Positions 48,093 to 60,649 are shown, counted from the stretch's first letter. The stretch: DNA of 64,000 bases from Papilionanthe hookeriana x Papilionanthe teres (GCA_022702705.1 CM040426.1:77275877-77339876), one strand, 5' to 3'. Numbers and translations: made by a program. The notes: generated from the sequence alone by a model not told the origin.

Positions 48093-49789
48093 ATCGCTGA
48101 CAAGTGATTACTTGTCGGGTTGGGTCAATCACCTTCACGACCAAGTAGACTTAGAGAGTCTTGATAGCCTATGATGACACATCAATGGAATTCTGACCTA
48201 TTTTATTTCTACCTATATATGAGTTTTCTTGACCCATTATTAACCACCACCCCCCCCACACACACATCCTCGTACTCTTTTTATACTCTTTTATTGAGTC
48301 AATTTTAGTCATCTTATAAACCTTTTATGTTGAGGGAAGAGTTACAAGTTGAGTTACAGTGGTTCACTGTCTACCCGACAATCCAGCTCTATTTTGATAG
48401 CATGAGTTTTTTCCTATTGAGATGACAAAAATAGTCTTTACATCCTGTTTATACATAATAATATAAAGTAAGCATAAGCTCTCTTATCAAGTGTTTTCCT
48501 AATTAACCTTCAAGATGTTATTGACTATGAAGATACGTAGTCGTAGGAGATCTCTTTGAACTCATAACAAAATAAATTTGATTTTATCCTTTGGTTTAGA
48601 TATGAAGGCCTTTTATAAATCTTTCCTCGTATATTTATTTGGGTTGAGTAAGATTTGATTCATTTTGAACCAATGTTCTCCACTTCATGCTGCATATACT
48701 ATTTTTTATAAGAAATCTTTATATATGTCCTTTTTATTTTCTTCTTCTTATGTGCTTGGTTCATTCTTACCTTTCCTTGCTTTGTTCTTTTGAGCATATG
48801 TTGTGGAAGTGGAGCATTGAAAAGGCAAAATGTTAAGAGATGTTTCATTCAAAACAAAAATAGGACGAGAATAGGAGGGTAATTTAAAGTTAAAATTTTC
48901 CTTTAAGGACCTGTTTAGGGCAGCTTATCAGTGAGGCAACATTTTCAAAAATACTGCCACATTGTGTGGATTGCGCTTATTGAGAGCTTATTTGCAAACT
49001 CAGTTTTTATTTTGTATTGCACATCGGACCGTAGGGAGACCCCCGCTGGCCGAGTTTTTATTCGCGTATTCTTCGAATTACCCCCGTCCAATGACCCCTG
49101 TGACCCTCTCATTCGCATCTGCTAGACATATCACAAACCCTAAGAGCTCCTCCTTCTCTTTTCGCCCCTCATCCTCTTCAGCATTTCCAGCCCCATAAGC
49201 TCTTAACATCTCTAAAGGTTTCGACACTCTCTAGAGGTATATGTCTCCCCTTCTTTGGCATTGGGAGTTCTTCGGCAGTGGAATTCTCAAGTGTTAGGGT
49301 TCCTCAGTCGATTTGTTTCTTTGGTATTGATTTGGGGCCATATTTTTGGTATTGCCTCGACAGTAGAATTCATATGTGTAGAAACTTCTTGTGCTGCTTT
49401 GCTGAATTAGATGGCTACCCCCATTAACCTTTTTAGTGTCATGAACCCTTAGATGTGAAGAACTGAGCAAGGGTAAGGGCGCTAATTATAGCTATATTTG
49501 ATTTTTTTTATGTTTAACCCTTAACTCTTTGAGTTGCTCTGCTGAAATTTAGTTTGGATTATCAAATGCCAATCAAATGCACACAGAAATGCATTCGTAT
49601 GACATTTTTTCTATTACTGAATTCCCTGTATGTGTATATAGTTTGATTATGCTGTTAAAATGTTTATTTTAGAGATGCAGAGCTATTGAAATGCAATGTA
49701 TATGTGCAAGTGTCCCTGTATGCGGAGCTGTCACTAAAAAGATTTGTTCTTTTGAAGTGTAAAATAGAGTCGTAAACAAAACGAGTAGA
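48093..49789. other. Unclassified DNA, no supported gene
   Basis: Contains a C-rich and CA-rich run near 48247-48267 and the 36-bp segment shared with 2052-2087. Sequence at 49030-49200 is less AT-rich and looks leader-like, but no coherent ORF follows. Confidence 0.4.
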
Positions 49790-49794
49790 GTCGT

Positions 49795-51716
49795 TGATGC
49801 GATTATTTTATATGCAAGAGTTTATGAACCCAGATTTATATATTTATAATGATTTGGTAAAGTTATAATTTCAAACGCAAGTATACGTGTCATTCAAGTA
49901 ATACAGAGCTGTAGTGGAGTCTCGTTTATCGATCACACAGGGAAACGAGATAGGAGGTTTTTAGTCAAATTCTAGTCTACTACTATTAGACTTTAGTTTG
50001 GAAGGTCGATATAAGTGATTTTTTATTTAACAACTACTCCTAAATGTAGATGATTATATGTAAAAATAATAACTATTCCTAAATGCAAATATTACTTATA
50101 AAGATAACCTTTCTGAATGAGTTGGTTTGATGAATTTTGAGATAATAAAATCTATTATTTTTATGTAGTGAATTAGATAATGTTAAGGAATGAGATGCCT
50201 TAAATATTATTTGTGCCAAATAGAAGCAATTCTATTCTTTACCCATTTTTCAGCATATAAAAAACATTGGCTAATCCTAAGTTTAGTCCCAAATCTATGG
50301 TTAGGCTGGGAGGATATTAGCTCTTACTTCAGAGCTCCCACTTCCCTTCGCCTGAAGGCTAACTCTCGCTTTAGTTTCCAAACATCAGGACCAAATTGTG
50401 GATTTTAGTCTGTCACCCTAAAATCTCCAATTCTAGGCCCATTAAAGTATATTTCCCTATTTATTTGCACTCAACCCCTATGAACTTCACCATCCATAGA
50501 ATTTGAATGTGGTTCCACTTTGTTGAGAATTCGCCGCCCTCTTGGATCCTAGCGCAATTACAACGAATTATAACACTACAACAAGTTCTTATTGTAATGT
50601 AAATGAAGTGCAAGTAAAATCATCATATTTATAATTAAAACTTCTTCTAGCAAGCATCACAATATCCTAAACATGAATCCTATTCATTGCAAAAGAAAAA
50701 TAAAAGGAAAATAACGATATTGTCTTCTCATGCCACTATTTTCAAATAAGAAGAAAAGAGTAAGAGAAAGACATCACAAAACATGAAGAAAACACAATGG
50801 AAAACTTCATTTCAAAACAAATCTACAAAATAAGTGTTTACAAAATCATAAGATAATGAAGAAAACAATACTTAGCTTTTTCCTCTTGAAAGAAAGAAGA
50901 AGATCTCTCCCACAAAGCCTCCCGGTAATCCATGCAATGCTAGAACAAACCTTTACGAATTCTCTCAAAATCCCCTCACCAATCTCTCTAAAAAGGTAGA
51001 AATCTACATGTATACTCCTATTCTAAGATCTCTCAACATTCTCCAAGTTTTCCCTAACATTCCTCTCCTCTTTTTGGCTTCAAATTCGCTTTAAAATAGT
51101 GTATGGACGAATTTCCCAAGAGGTGCTTGAAAAAACCTTCCAAAAAGCGTCCATATACGATGTATATGGCCAATAACCGCCCAAAAACGCACCAAAACAG
51201 TCAAAAATCGCGCCCCACATGTTTGAAGGTCGTCTGACGCTCTATCAGGCGCCTTTCGGCGCTATTTCCCACTTAATTTTTGTGCTTTCTGTCTTCCGGC
51301 GTCGTTAGGCTCTGGATAGGGAGCCTTTCAGCGTTGGTCCGCGCAACTCCACCATTTCGCTCCGTTTGGCCCCGTTTCAACTCTGATTCTCCCCATTTCA
51401 GTTGCGTTGCGTTCGTAACAGATAGCCCTACAAAATAAGCATAAAATAACCTTTCTTTGAAGTGTAATCTCATTAAAAAATGCAAGAATTATAAAAAAGA
51501 TTAAGCAAAGAAAGACTTATCAAAATGTGACAGGTCAAATTTTGCATTTTTGCTCGTTTTTACTCCAAATTACACCATTTTTGCTTCTTTTCCTCCAAAA
51601 TTCATTTCTTATACAAAAAAACCAAAAAACATACAAAATACCTTCCTTTATAGTGCAATATCATCAAAAATAGATATGAAATAAACAGTAAAAAGCTATC
51701 AAATTTCAGTGGATCA
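49795..51716 (-). repeat. Athila 3' LTR
   Basis: On the plus strand it starts TGATGCG and ends GTGGATCA. Full length at 1922 bp. It includes the GGCGCC-like and CCATTTCGCTCCGTTTGGC segments also seen in the other two LTRs. Confidence 0.8.
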
Positions 51717-53867
51717 AGATCTCTCTAACTTAATTATTACTTATCTTCAAGTAATTTAGTTAATACATAAAATAATGATCAACTGCAATGAACTTTCTTT
51801 CTAGAATATCATGATTTTGACTTAGATAAATACAGTAGTAAAATTTTCAGAAAGATCTTTGAATAATTCAAATAAATTCTACAAGTATAAGGCTATCTAG
51901 TCATCAAGTTTAAGAGTTCTAGCCTTCTATTCATTTCAAAAATGACTTTAGATTGTACTATTAAGGCACTTAAAAGGATTATATGAAAAGAAGTTTATGA
52001 GAACACTACTAGTAAAGATGTTAATCCATACATATAAGTTCAGGAAAGTAATTAAGTTCTCTCATTTAGGTAGATTCAAGTGAAGCTAATTTTTGATTAG
52101 GCATCTCCTCAAGCTTCTCCTCACTTTTTCTTTTCTTTTTCTTTATCTTTCTTTTGGGATCATTTTCAATCCCCCTTTTTTCACTTTTTGTTTTCTTTTT
52201 TTTTATGTGAGGATTACTATATCTGGATAGCCTTTAATAATTTTAAACTTCACCATTCTCACCCTAAATTTGAAACTTATCACAATCCTTTACCTTGTAG
52301 GCATTTCTTTAGCTTATTATTGATTCATCACAGAGTCTCATCATTTCCTTTTATATAAAGTTTTAAGAATCTTAATATTTCAAACATACTGTTTTTCTTA
52401 CTTTGAATAGTTGACTATAGTCTTATTCTCTTATACCAAATATCTTATCCTACAAAATTACTTTTCATTATAAAAAACTTTCATTCAAGTCCACTAAAAT
52501 ACTCAAATAAAATCAAAATACAATTATCTGAAATTGAGCTATATCACAAGAAATCATGTTAATAAATTTGAAAATACTTTTAAATGAGAACAACTAATAG
52601 TTAATTCTTTCTCTCCCCCAAACTTAAATTTTAAAATATTTTGCAATTAATTCTATAAAATGTAGTAGGAAGAAAAAGTAAAGGTATTTACTAGCTACTA
52701 CAACATTCTATCAAATTCATATATATGTATAATCAGGATAAAATGACTGTAGAAGAAAGTAAATCTAGCCTAAAACATAATTGTAATAATGTTACACTAA
52801 AAAAAGTATTTTCACTTTAAACATTTATTATTCTTCCTACCCCAAACTTGATTTTTAACATATATAACATTTAGTACAGAAAATATAAGCAGAAAAAAAA
52901 AAGTTCAAAAATTTTATCTACCACAAATGTCTATCAAAACCATTTACAAATATTCCTCAGAACATAACAATATGCAGCAGAAAGTAAATCTAAACTAATC
53001 ATGTCAGAATGAAATTCACTAAACAAAATTCTAACTAGCATAGCAGGTATCAGCATGGGAATATAAATGAGTTATTCAAGTCTTATATAAAGTTGTAACA
53101 CAAACACATATGATAAATGAGGTTAATTTATCCTTTAACTGATCACATCTCACTAATTACCTCCAATTTCTAACAGAATCACTACACTAATAAATTAGGT
53201 ACTTTCAAATGATTTTATAAATTATAATCCCAAAGATAAGATTATCCCTGATATATTGGTTTCCGGACATCAATCTCAGTAATCATCTAATCCCCTTAAT
53301 TAAGCACCTATAACAGTTATAAATAGTAGTGTAAGATCATCATAATGTTACTCATCAAATAGGTTCGCGGCTCCTATCAAATAAAATCAAAGTCAGAGAA
53401 AGGAAGTAACAAAATTGAGATGGATCTGTCACTGTTTAAATTCATGATATCTCTTGTAAAACTCAAGTCCTGGACTCGTCAATCCAACTACTACAAGAGA
53501 ACATACAAGTCTATCCGTAATAAGAAGTTAAGGAATCACCTCCCTCATGACACACAAAGATCAAATAAAACCACTAACAATTCAAACATTCACTGATAAT
53601 TAATCAAGCTGATCAATCTACATTAAAGCAAACACAATACAACACTAACAATCATGAATCTCAAGCAAACTAAATCAAATCACACAAATAACTATGAGTT
53701 GCCTCTCACAAAGCGCTAGGTTTAACGTCGTGAGCCCGACAAATGATTCCTCCTTGATCAAAATTTTATTTAAGTAATCCTCGATTAATCGCCCAATATT
53801 TTTCAGATCCTGGGATTTCTACAAAATCCTCAAATTTTAATTTTTCATTCAGATCTTCCTTTTCAGA

Positions 53868-56102
53868 TTAATTCATACTATTGTTTCTCATATTTCTTTC
53901 GAGATCTAATATTTTTCTATTGATTTTATCAATTTGCATATTAATATCATCCTTAAAATTTATAAGAAATAGATCTCTATATGATAATTCAAGATCTCCT
54001 AAATTTTGGATCAGATTCTCTTTAGATAATTCATATTCTAGATCAAAATCTTCAATGCTCCTCTTCTGTTTCAAGTTATCTTCCAATTCTTCCCCTTGGT
54101 ACAGAATAAATGATGGAGGTGGTCTTTCTATATCTATCTTAGTTGAGGAAATAGATTTGTTCTAATTCCTTAGGAATTTCTTCCAATTGTCTTTCAATAT
54201 CCTATCCTCTTTTCTCAACTCAAGGTTCTTTTGAAATATATCCTCAATTTTTCTTCCTATTCTTAGTTCGATCTCTTTATCATGTTCATCATTCAATTCA
54301 GGTTTTTCTTGTGATTGAGACGAATCTAAAGATATAAAGACTGGTGGTGTAGATGAATTCCCTAAAGGCTTTAAAATTTTATGGGGTACATCCATCATAA
54401 GTTCATGTGATTTTTCAACAGATGGAATTAAAAGTTCACTATTTTTGGTAGCATCCATCATTTCACACCTCACTTGAACATACATACAGTCTTCTTTAAA
54501 TAATGTTTTCAACTCGTCATGAAAGTTCATTCCGATCTCATCTGTTAACTTACTTTCAAAACTCTTTTGGAAATTGTCTTTACTTAAATAATCAATTTCA
54601 TCCATCCAAAAATAATCATCATCTTTTCTCTTAGCTGGATCATTATTGCTGTCTTTAGGTTTGATCTCAGTGTTGCTAGGAAGTGTTCCTTGGGGTCTAT
54701 TGCTAAGTGAATTAGCAATTTGTCCCAGTTGATTCTCTATGTTTCTAATCGCAGCATTTTGACTTTGCAACTGGTTTTCCATTTGCAATAACACTTCTTC
54801 TATAGACATATTTTCATCCTCAAATTATTGATCATTGTTAGAGTCTAGTGGATGTGAAGGCCTATAGCTTGTGTTCCCCAGATTATTCCAACTTCCATTA
54901 GAATTTGAATGATTATTTTCTCAATGTTGGTTTCCACCCTCAGTAGTATGATTCCAGTTAAAATTAGGATGGTTCTTCCAACATGGGTTGTAAAAGTTAA
55001 AAATATGGGTCGTTATGGTATTTAAAGTCTCATATAATAATTTGGAATCAATCATATGCCCTAATGAACTTTCCTTACTTACAGGAGTAAATTGAGACTG
55101 GTTCATTCCAAATTGGTCCAACTTTCTTAATATTGCAGCAACCTAAGATTCAAGAATTTCAATTTCATTTATATCATGAACAGTAGCTACATTTTTAGGA
55201 TTTACCCTTGTAGAGGGCCATTAAAATTCATTTGTAGTCATTTCTTCAATTAATGCATATACTTCATCAAATGATTTTGACATTAATGAACCACCAACAG
55301 CAGCATCAATAATGATCCTAAGGGATCCTACTAACCCATTATAAAAAGTTTGAATGATTAACCAATCTAGCAGAGCATGATGTGGACACTTTCTTAGGAG
55401 TTCCTTAAATCTTTCCCAGGCTTCGTATATTAATTCCCCTTCATAGTGACAAAATGAGATAATATCGTTTCTAAGTTTAGTAGTCATTGAAGGTGGAAAA
55501 TACTTAGCTATGAATTTCTCAGTTAACTCCTCCCAATTTTTAATATAACAAGGTGCTAATGAGTATAACCACATTTTAGCCTTATCCCTTAGTGAGAAAG
55601 GAAAAAGCCTTAGCCTAACAGCATCGTCTGACATGCCGTTATAACGAAATGTAGCACAGAGTTCTAGAAAACTAAATAAGTGTAAATAAGGATCTTCTAA
55701 AGGAGTTCCCCCAAACTGGTTGTTCTGCACAAGTTGGATAATCGCTGGATTTATTTCAAACGAGTCAGCTTCTATGATAGGGTTTTGTATACTTGAGTTA
55801 ATTACATCTATCATAGGATTTACATAATCCCTCAATGATTTATGATGATTTTTCAAGTTATGATTTTGAATGTTTTCCATTTCTAGTTTTTCAAGTCCTT
55901 TATGTTTTTTGATTTTCTCCCATTTTTCTAATTCAGGACCAATAGGTATAAGTCCTGCGGATCTTTTATTTTGCATACATAACATAACAAACAATATATT
56001 AACAATAAAACAAATGAAACGAAAAATATATTGCACATAACAAAACATTTTCACAAACACCTTATTTATCACACAAATAATTTTTTCACAACACTTTTTC
56101 AT
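53868..56102 (-). pseudogene. Athila gag, one frame interrupted by stops
   Basis: The open stretches 55221-56102, 54921-55121, 54162-54809 and 53868-54086 all lie in the same frame, about 745 codons, separated by stop codons and not by frameshifts. The first contains the plant retrotransposon gag domain: FEINPAIIQLVQNNQFGG, PYLHLFSFLELCATFRYNG, AVRLRLFPFSLRDKAKMWL, FPPSMTTKLRNDII and YEAWERFKELLRKCPHH. The third has the coiled-coil-like SIEEVLLQMENQLQSQNAAI and a NIENQLGQIANSLSNRPQG stretch typical of Athila before the protease. Gag forms the particle. Two of the stops read as CAA to TAA and CAG to TAG changes, as methylated cytosines would give. No protease follows. Confidence 0.85.
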
Positions 56103-56206
56103 ACAAAAAAAAACTTTTCATACAAAAACAATTTTACAACAATAAAGTTTTTAAATCCTAAGCCTAATTATTTCAACTAAATTCTCCTAAAATTCTTACC
56201 GAAGCT

Positions 56207-56224
56207 TCCCCAACAACGACGCCA
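56207..56224 (-). other. Athila primer-binding site (tRNA-Asp type)
   Basis: Minus strand TGGCGTCGTTGTTGGGGA, six bases inside the 5' LTR. It matches the tRNA-Asp-complementary site of Athila elements with a few changes. Confidence 0.75.
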
Positions 56225-56230
56225 AAAATT

Positions 56231-58059
56231 TGATGTTACTTTTTTATATGCAAGAATTTATGAACCCAGATTTATATATTTATAATGATTTGGTAAGGTC
56301 ACAATTTCAAACGCAAGTATACATATCGCTCAAGTAATACAAGGCTCTAGTGGAGTCCCATTTATCGATCCCACAGGGAGGCGAGATATGAAGTTCTTAT
56401 TCAAATTCTAGTTACTACTGTTAGACTTTTGTTTGGAAGGTCGATATAAGTGGTTTTTATCTAGCAACTACTCCTAAATGCAGATGATTATATGTAAGGA
56501 TAATAACTATTTCTAAATGCAAATATTACTTCTAAAGATAACATTTCTGGATGAGTTAGTTTGGTGAATTTTGAGATAATAAAATCTACTATTCTTATGT
56601 AGTAAATTAGATAATGTAAAGGAATGAGATACATTAAATATTGTATGTGCCAAATAGGAGCAATCCTATTCTTTACTCATTTTTCAGCGTATAAAGAACA
56701 TTGGATAATCCTAAATTTAGTCCCCAAATCCATGGTTAGGCTGGGAGGATACTAGCTCTCACTCCAGAGCTCCTGTTTCATTTCTCTTGAAGGCTAACTC
56801 TCGCTTTAGTTTCCAAATACAATGACTAAATTGGGGATTTTAGTTTGCCACCCTAAAATCTCTAATTCTACTCCTATCAAAGTATATTTCCTTATTTATT
56901 TGCACTCAACCCCGATGAACTTCACCATCCATAGAATTTGAATGTGGTTCCACTTTGTTGAGAATTACACCACCCTCTTGGATCTTAACGCAATTACAAC
57001 GAATTTTAACACTATAACGAGCTCTTATTGTAATGTAAATGAAGTGCAAGTAAAACCATCACATTTATAAGTAAAACTTCTTTTAGCAAGCATCACAATA
57101 TCCTAAACATTAATCCTACTCATTGAAAAAGAAAAGTAAAGGAAAAATAATGATATAGTCTTCTCATGTCACTATTTTAAATAAGAAGAAAGAATAAGAG
57201 AAAGTCATCACAAAGCACGAAGAAAAAACAACGGAAAACTTTATTTTAAAGCAAATCCACAAAATAAGTGTTTACAAAATCATAAGATAATGAAGAACTA
57301 AACACTTAGTTTTTTCCTCTTGAAAGAAAGAAGAAGATCTCTCCCACAAAGTCTCCTGTGACTTATGAAATGCTAGAACAAACCTTTACAAATTATTTCA
57401 AAATTCCATCACCAATCTCTCCAAAAAGGTAAAAATCTACATTTCTACTCTTATTCTAAGATCTCTCAACATTCTCCAAGTTTTTTCTAACATTTTTCTC
57501 CTCTTTTTGGCTTCAAATTCACTTTAAAATAGTGTAGGGACGAATTTCCCAAGAGGTGCTTGAAGAAACCTTCCAAAAAACGTCCAGATTCGACGTATAT
57601 GGCCAATAACCGCCCAAAAACACACCCAAACCGTCAAAAATCGCGCCCAACATGTTTAGGCGCTGTCCGATGCTCTATCGGCCGCCTTTCAGTGCTATTT
57701 CCCACTTAATTTTCTTGCTTTCTGTCTTTTGGTGCCGTTTGGCGTTGGATAGGGCGCCTTTCAGCGCTAGTCTGCGCAGCTCCACCATTTCGCTCCGTTT
57801 GGCTCCGTTTCAACTCCGATTCGCCCCATTTCAGTTGCATTGTGTTCCTAACAGATAGCCCTAAAAAATAAACATAAAAATAATATTTATTTAAAGTGTA
57901 ATCTCATTCAAAAATATGCAAGAAGTTTAAAAGAGATTAAAAAAAGAAAGACTTATCAAAATGTATCATGCCAAAATTTACGTTTTTGCTCCAAATTGCA
58001 CTATTTTAGCTTCTTCTCCTTCAAAAATCATTTCTTGTACAAAAAACCAGAAAACATAT
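56231..58059 (-). repeat. Athila 5' LTR, outer end missing
   Basis: Collinear with 49795-51716 until about 58059 (AAACCAGAAAACATA), where about 85 bp of expected LTR end is replaced by TTGTTGGCATC, probably the start of another element. Confidence 0.8.
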
Positions 58060-58154
58060 TGTTGGCATCATTTTTTTTATATATTACATGCATGGGATGT
58101 TCATTCGAGCATACCAGGGCCGACAGGTGTTACTCGAAGCGTCGAGCGGGAAAT

Positions 58155-58612
58155 TAGCTCAAACTGGCTCATCCACCTGCGAGCTTGTTCAGATGACCTC
58201 GAACGATGAAACGGACCACGCGAGTGTGTCCGGAAGATCGATATTAGCTAGGAATGACATCTATTTTACTACGGCTTTACGGGCGGGGTAAAAATTGTGC
58301 AAATTATCGTTTTTAGCCAGATCGTCAAAAAGTCACCCGAACGACTCCGAATGACGAAACGGATCACACGATTTTGTCCGGGACGTCGATTTTACCTTCG
58401 GAGAATGTTCATTTTGCTACGACATCGCGAGCGGGCTTAAAATATGTGTATTATTCTTTTTTAACCCAATTGCTCAAAAAGTGTCCCGAACGGGCCCTAA
58501 CGACCCCGAATGACGAAACCGACTGCGCCATTGCGTCCGGAACGTCGATTTTAGCTAATAGGGACCTCCACTTCGCTGCGAGGACATGCGCATGCTGAAA
58601 ATTCGTGGGAGA
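58155..58612. repeat. ~150-bp tandem array, three units
   Basis: Units at about 58155, 58317 and 58465 share a CCGAATGACGAAAC core (the first reads TCGAACGATGAAAC), then GTCCGG(G/A)(A)CGTCGATTTTA, then a GAGCGGG(C/G)-type end, each closing with an AT-rich tail. It ends just before the TATA-rich stretch, so it may work like a repeated promoter-upstream module. Confidence 0.75.
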
Positions 58613-59545
58613 TAATTATAATATTATTTATATTTTTATATAATATAAATATATTATATATTATATATTTTCTTAAAAAAACCTACGCTCCTCTCTCTCT
58701 CCCTCTTATCTTTCGCAACCCAGCCGATCCATCGCGAAACCCTCGCGCCGTCACTCTCTCGCGAAAAACCTAGCCAGCACCCTCGTCTCCCTGCTCGCCG
58801 GATCTCTCCCTTCGCCGGTAAAGCCTGCCGTCGGACCTTCCTCACTCGCCGGAGCCCCATCCAGCCGCTGATCGCGAACCCGCAGCCGCCTCTTGCTCGG
58901 CCTCGGCCGTCTTCTACTCGGGCTCGGCCACCTTTTGCTCGGCCTCAGCCGTGCCTTGTGATTCCTTGCCGACGGCCTCTCCGGCGGCGGTTCCCAAAAC
59001 CAAGCGGCGACGCCTTGCTGCCACTAGTCCGAGCTCTCCTCGCCGGCTTACTTTTCCGATCCGAGCTTCTTTATGTGCAGCCTTCCTTTTTTGGGCAGGC
59101 CATATTCCTACCTTTCCACCTCGCCGGCGATATCCAGCCAATGTTCTTCTTTGTCGGCGCTGAACTTGCGACGAATCAACCCCACTCGGGCCAAAATATG
59201 TGAACCATGACATTCTTTTCGACTCCCTCGACGGCAATCCGCCTTACCGGTGACCACCTCCTCCTCACCGACTAACTTTTTGCGATTTCATTATCTCCTC
59301 GTCGTCGTCGGGGTGGCGACGATTTCGTCGTGGTGCAAGGTCGTCCGATCCCTCCTCTTTGCGAAGGTATATTTTTGGTCATATTTTTGTATGCCAAAAT
59401 TATTTATTTTTAGTACATCGCATACTCTCACGTATTCCTCCCTTGTTTGCGTGGTTTTGTTGCGAGGTATGTCTCTTGCCCTCATTGCATCGTATTTTCC
59501 TTGTTGCATGATTTATTGCGAGGTGCGTTGGCTCACGGACCGAAC

Positions 59546-59716
59546 ACCGGCGGTTCGCCGGAATCGAGGGCTCTTCTTCAGCATAAAGAGAACACATCTT
59601 CAACCGTCACGGTTGTGAGATTTCTCTGTCCCTTAGCCGACCCTAGGTTTAGTCCGGTCTAGGCGTGTGGGTTCGATCGCCCACACGGGGTGTGTGCGCC
59701 AGCTTGAGTTGGCGTG
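59546..59716. other. Hairpins: first part of the hairpin series
   Basis: CCGGCG-GTT-CGCCGG (about 59546-59560) is a perfect stem. CGTGTGGG (59664-59671) pairs with CCCACACG (59680-59687) around an 8-nt loop. CGCCA (59697-59701) pairs with TGGCG (59710-59714), extended by G-U pairs. Confidence 0.6.
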
Positions 59717-59880
59717 TCGACGTGCCTATGTGATGGATCGTTGATTTACCTAGAGTGAGCCATAGGTTAGGAATCATATGCGTTGGCCAGTCCTATTCGT
59801 AGCTGAGCGATTTCCTGTTGTAAGCCTTAGGCTTTAGTCCTGCTGGGTTGGAATCCCAATTTCCCACGGTTTTGGCGCTC

Positions 59881-60054
59881 CTAATCTCCTCTGGAGGGAT
59901 TAGTTGAGTCGATCTTAGAGGACGGGAAAAGCTTTGTAGCTAGTCCGTCCTATAAGATCGGGGCGTTCGTAGAGCGGAAAAGCTTTGTAGCTAGTCCGCC
60001 CTACGAACGGTGGAGAGTTTCCCCTGCGAGAAATCAGAGCGGGAAACCCTCTAC
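59881..60054. other. Four back-to-back stem-loops, two with the same loop
   Basis: Stem 1: CTAATC (59881-59886) with GATTAG (59898-59903), extended by CCT/AGG. Stem 2: 59911-59925 with 59945-59959, 14 of 15 paired. Stem 3: 59964-59977 with 59996-60009, 13 of 14 paired. Stem 4: 60010-60023 with 60041-60054, 12 canonical pairs, one G-T and one mismatch. Stems 2 and 3 enclose the same AAAAGCTTTGTAGCTAGT loop, yet their outer arms differ completely while staying complementary. Confidence 0.8.
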
Positions 60055-60252
60055 ATAGCCACGCCAAAACTGGAGGCGGCGATGCCGCAGATCCAAGTGT
60101 GTCAACCCTAGGTACCTATGTGAGGTTGTTAGGACGAGTTCGACGTGTCGTCGACCGTTTAGGTTTCATCGCATGTGCATGGATCATCTTATTGCATTTT
60201 TGCATGTGGTCATTTGTTGCTTGTATGCATGCTCACATGAGCACTTCGGGTT

Positions 60253-60396
60253 GATCGGCTGTCTTGGGCCGATCCCCGATCCTCAGTTGGGTTCGATCGA
60301 CTGTCCCAAGTTGATCACCTATCCTTTAGGGTCGGATTGGTTACCCCGAACTAATCTACCCATTTCTTTGGTCTGACCAGCCACCACGGTCCGGTC
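60253..60396. repeat. Four 22-nt hairpins at 38-42-bp intervals
   Basis: Hairpins at 60253-60274, 60295-60316, 60335-60356 and 60375-60396 are each exactly 22 nt, with spacers of 20, 18 and 18 bp. Arms pair as GATCGG/CCGATC, GATCGAC/GTTGATC (one G-T), GATTGGTT/AACTAATC (one G-T) and GACC/GGTC with a weaker extension. Arm sequences differ between units, but pairing is kept. Confidence 0.75.
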
Positions 60397-60531
60397 GACC
60401 GATCACTCATATTTGTATGCTTTTTGCATTTTATTGCATGTTTTTTGGCATGTGCATGTTGGTCTGGTTGCATGTTGCACCTTTTTTTTTTGCATTTGCA
60501 TTTGCAATTGCATTTGCACCGCACTTTTATG

Positions 60532-60549
60532 ATTCTCCCTAGTGAGAAT
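60532..60549. other. Hairpin ATTCTC/GAGAAT
   Basis: A perfect 6-bp stem around the loop CCTAGT, after a TGCATT-repeat stretch (60491-60518). It appears to continue the hairpin series. Confidence 0.5.
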
Positions 60550-60649
60550 TATTCCACCTCCGAGTCACTGCCTCCTCGGCATACTCATTTGCTCGGGCCG
60601 CTGCCGCTATGGCATGCCCACCTCCGGGTGTCGGCATATTTTTAGGTTG

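Larger units (their letters stand above)
49795..58059 (-). mobile_element. Athila-lineage Ty3/gypsy retrotransposon, gag only
   Basis: Two direct LTRs (49795-51716 and 56231-58059) flank 4.5 kb. The primer site, complementary to tRNA-Asp, lies next to the right LTR on the minus strand, and a long gag reading frame runs leftwards. No protease, RT or integrase is visible in 51717-53867, which is AT-rich. So this is a gag-only, non-autonomous or deleted copy. GTCGT (49790-49794) is the candidate target duplication on the left. The right LTR is cut off where another repeat begins. LTRs differ at about one base in nine at the start, so the insertion is old. Confidence 0.85.

Noticed and set aside
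58654..59662. Several ORFs of 60-120 codons on both strands
   Set aside because: GC-rich leader-like DNA is open in many frames; none has a motif or consistent start.
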